The notes beneath the pieces were generated by a model that saw only the letters and a program-made list of their open reading frames with translations, ran no database searches and had not been told where the DNA came from. Below, piece after piece: positions 62,413-64,000 of a stretch of DNA of 64,000 nt; position 1 is the stretch's first letter, and each line of letters begins with the position of its first letter. Origin of the DNA: Maribellus sp. YY47 (lineage in GTDB: Bacteria > Bacteroidota > Bacteroidia > Bacteroidales > Prolixibacteraceae). A program made the translations under genes and the position numbers. The DNA is taken from the NCBI RefSeq assembly GCF_023111095.1, contig NZ_JALGYW010000002.1:186001-250000 (forward strand). Reading direction: 5' to 3'.

Positions 62413-63489
62413 CTATTTCACATGCTTCTTCAAAACCGGGTAAAGCTGGTCCGCCAGCTGTACAAAACCAAAATCAGTCAGGTGAACGCCGTCAACTGTT
62501 GCTTCCTGACTGTGCCCGATTAGATCATCCGCTTTTACATAATAGATATTCCGGTCGCCTTTCTTTTTCTGTGCATCGAAGATTTGTTTCAGGGTAATGT
62601 TCTTATCCACTACTGCCTGATGCACGCTTTGATCGAAATACATGTGCGGATACAATATATTCTCAACCATAATTATGGGTGTTGCCGGCTTTTTCTCTCT
62701 TATGATTTCCAGGAACCGGACATACTTTTCCTTCATTAAATCGGCAGTAACATTGGGCAAACAGTCAATGACAAAACACGATGCATCGATGGTTGCCATT
62801 GCTTCAGCTACCTCGTAATCGAGTTTGCCGTTTCCGCTAAAACCAAGATTGATGATCTCGCGATCCAGCATGCGGGACAAAATATTTGGATAGGACATTC
62901 CGGCCCGTGAAGCGCATCCTCCCTGTGTAATGCTGGTTCCGTAAAACACAACCGGCTTCCCCGTTTGAGGCGAATTCACCTCCGGCACTTTTATATTTGC
63001 TGAAGGAAGCACTCCAATCTCCAATTGGGCAAGGCCATCGTACAACGGAAGGTACAACATATACTCTTTTTCACCTTCCGGCATATTTTGAATGATCACT
63101 ACCTGCGAGGTTTTCCCGGTAGGACGAGCAGAATTCACAAACTGCCACTTGCCGTTTTCCAGGCAATACAAATCAAGTCCCTTGATTCCCGTCATCGTAA
63201 AATGATTCATAACCACATCTCCGGTAACTTCCCATTTGGCACCAATTGCCGTTGAGTTGGTCCGGAAACGAATCGCCAGTCCACTGCTGTTTTTAGATAA
63301 ATTCCAAACCGGAGGACGGGTTACATCCTGCAAAGTGGCAGGTAAGCGCTCGTAACGGTTTTGGGTATCTTCAAATCCCTTTCCAATAACTGGCAAAGTG
63401 GAAGCGTCCACGTATTTCAGGCTGTCGGCGGTAATGGCCATTGCAGCCATGGGGAAAACTACTATCAGAAATATCAATAAATGTCTCAT
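62413..63489 (-). CDS. SGNH/GDSL hydrolase with GxDLY N-terminal domain
   Basis: Exported esterase of 358 residues with a signal peptide (LIFLIVVFPMAAMA). Residues about 25-160 form the GxDLY-type domain (KGLDLYC). The hydrolase domain has block I YGTSITQGG with the catalytic Ser, the Gly and Asn oxyanion blocks (LGFSGNGKLD, CLPNVT), and block V DGVHLTDFG with Asp and His. It lies between two redox genes of one run but has no redox motif. Substrate unknown; carbohydrate or lipid ester cleavage is likely. Confidence 0.86.
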   Translation of the reverse strand: MRHLLIFLIVVFPMAAMAITADSLKYVDASTLPVIGKGFEDTQNRYERLPATLQDVTRPPVWNLSKNSSGLAIRFRTNSTAIGAKWEVTGDVVMNHFTMTGIKGLDLYCLENGKWQFVNSARPTGKTSQVVIIQNMPEGEKEYMLYLPLYDGLAQLEIGVLPSANIKVPEVNSPQTGKPVVFYGTSITQGGCASRAGMSYPNILSRMLDREIINLGFSGNGKLDYEVAEAMATIDASCFVIDCLPNVTADLMKEKYVRFLEIIREKKPATPIIMVENILYPHMYFDQSVHQAVVDKNITLKQIFDAQKKKGDRNIYYVKADDLIGHSQEATVDGVHLTDFGFVQLADQLYPVLKKHVK

Positions 63490-63507
63490 GTTATACTTTT
63501 AAAAATT

Positions 63508-64000
63508 TTATTTCACGTCAATTGCATCAACCGGACAGGCGGCTCTGCAAGCATCGCATTTAATACACAGTTCGGTATTGATGCTGTGCTTTTCGTGCGG
63601 GGTGAACGGAATCGCGTCAACCGGGCATTTCTGCACACATTTGGTACATCCGATACAATTATCGTTGACCGAATAGGTGATCAAATCGGCACATTTCCCG
63701 GTCGGACAAACACCGTTGATATGCGCTTCGTATTCGTCGCGGAAATATTTCAATGTACTCAACACCGGATTCGGGGCTGTTCTTCCCAAACCGCACAAAC
63801 TTCCTTTTTTAGTCCACTCTGCCAGTTTTTCCAGCTCTTCAATATCGCCTTGTTTCCCTTTTCCTTTCGTGATGTTTTCGAGGATATCCAGCATTCGGCG
63901 CGTACCCACCCGGCAAAAAGTACATTTTCCGCATGATTCTTCCTGTGTAAACGACAGGAAATAGCGGGCAATATCAACCATACAATCGGTTTCGTCGAGC
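63508..64000 (-). CDS. NuoF/HndC-like NADH-binding subunit, C-terminal part (cut by window edge)
   Basis: The reading frame continues beyond 64000, so only the C-terminal part (163 codons) is seen. It begins with ...LDETDCMVDIARYFLSFT and continues with the 4Fe-4S motif ESCGKCTFCRVGT, the C-terminal NuoF domain (KKGSLCGLGRTAPNPVLS), then two 4Fe-4S ferredoxin motifs: CIGCTKCVQKCPVDAI and CIKCDACRAACPVDAI. The ferredoxin tail points to HydB/HndC of NAD-dependent hydrogenases or related complexes, not to respiratory NuoF. The Fe-S flavoprotein two genes downstream is a plausible partner. Confidence 0.88.
   Translation of the reverse strand, partial: LDETDCMVDIARYFLSFTQEESCGKCTFCRVGTRRMLDILENITKGKGKQGDIEELEKLAEWTKKGSLCGLGRTAPNPVLSTLKYFRDEYEAHINGVCPTGKCADLITYSVNDNCIGCTKCVQKCPVDAIPFTPHEKHSINTELCIKCDACRAACPVDAIDVK

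Noticed and set aside
1-64000. tRNA, rRNA, tmRNA, glmS ribozyme or other known riboswitch
   Set aside because: I checked the gaps by eye and saw no cloverleaf or known riboswitch pattern. A covariance search would settle this.

Overview
The window looks like a chromosomal segment of a Bacteroidota bacterium, most likely a Bacteroidia lineage near Marinilabiliales/Prolixibacteraceae (inferred from gene content, not computed). The evidence is the gliding genes gldE and gldD between ssb and a phosphopantetheinyl transferase, many -7 boxes of the TAnnTTTG type, leaders without Shine-Dalgarno motifs, MqnB of the futalosine menaquinone route, a PQQ-like propeller protein, DUF4954 and DUF6249 proteins, and a mS38/COX24-like mini-protein. 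The genes are mostly housekeeping. No prophage, transposase, CRISPR array, rRNA or tRNA was recognised.

Layout. 0-7 kb: TolC, an M3 peptidase lipoprotein, and a sigma-54 response regulator with its histidine kinase. 7-11 kb: aminotransferase, nicotinamidase-like hydrolase, DsbD. 11-13.4 kb (minus): HU, a 30-residue basic protein and RNase G. 13.4-20 kb (plus): mutY, ssb, gldE, gldD, PPTase, zwf, pgl. 20-26 kb (minus): alpha/beta hydrolase, a degenerate 42-bp tandem array, dinB, an OmpA/PD40 protein, rlmD. At 25.95-26.13 kb there is a probable free-standing structured RNA with its own promoter and terminator. 26-31.6 kb: ABC-F ATPase, rlmB, and an ammonium transporter flanked by two related Lrp/AsnC regulators. 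31.7-45 kb: MscS channel, M64 peptidase, DUF6249 protein, an ECF sigma factor with a coupled membrane protein, lysoplasmalogenase, heptose epimerase, mqnB, folE, lactonase, CDGSH protein, a flavin reductase-rubredoxin fusion, S9-type hydrolase, an orphan sigma-54 regulator and fabD. 45.2-46.7 kb: two repeat-rich gaps around a VTT/DedA-like gene. 46.7-54 kb: glmS, DUF4954, a PAS-LuxR regulator, guanine deaminase, NDH-2. 54-64 kb (all minus): ABC permease and ATPase, glycosyltransferase, PQQ-like propeller, an Fe-S flavoprotein, an SGNH hydrolase and the end of a NuoF/HndC-like subunit cut by the window edge.

How it fits together. zwf and pgl give the first two steps of the oxidative pentose phosphate pathway. 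mqnB and NDH-2 point to menaquinone respiration. The NuoF/HndC-like and Fe-S flavoprotein genes, with the flavin reductase-rubredoxin fusion, suggest anaerobic or microaerobic electron handling. The two sigma-54 activators, two Lrp regulators, ECF sigma factor and PAS-LuxR protein make the region rich in regulators.

The least explained material is non-coding: the structured RNA, the 42-bp array, the palindrome mosaic at 45.3-46.0 kb, and the different repeat family in nearly every gap from 57.4 to 62.4 kb. Two genes (8.4 kb and 60.75 kb) take their stop codons from such repeats.
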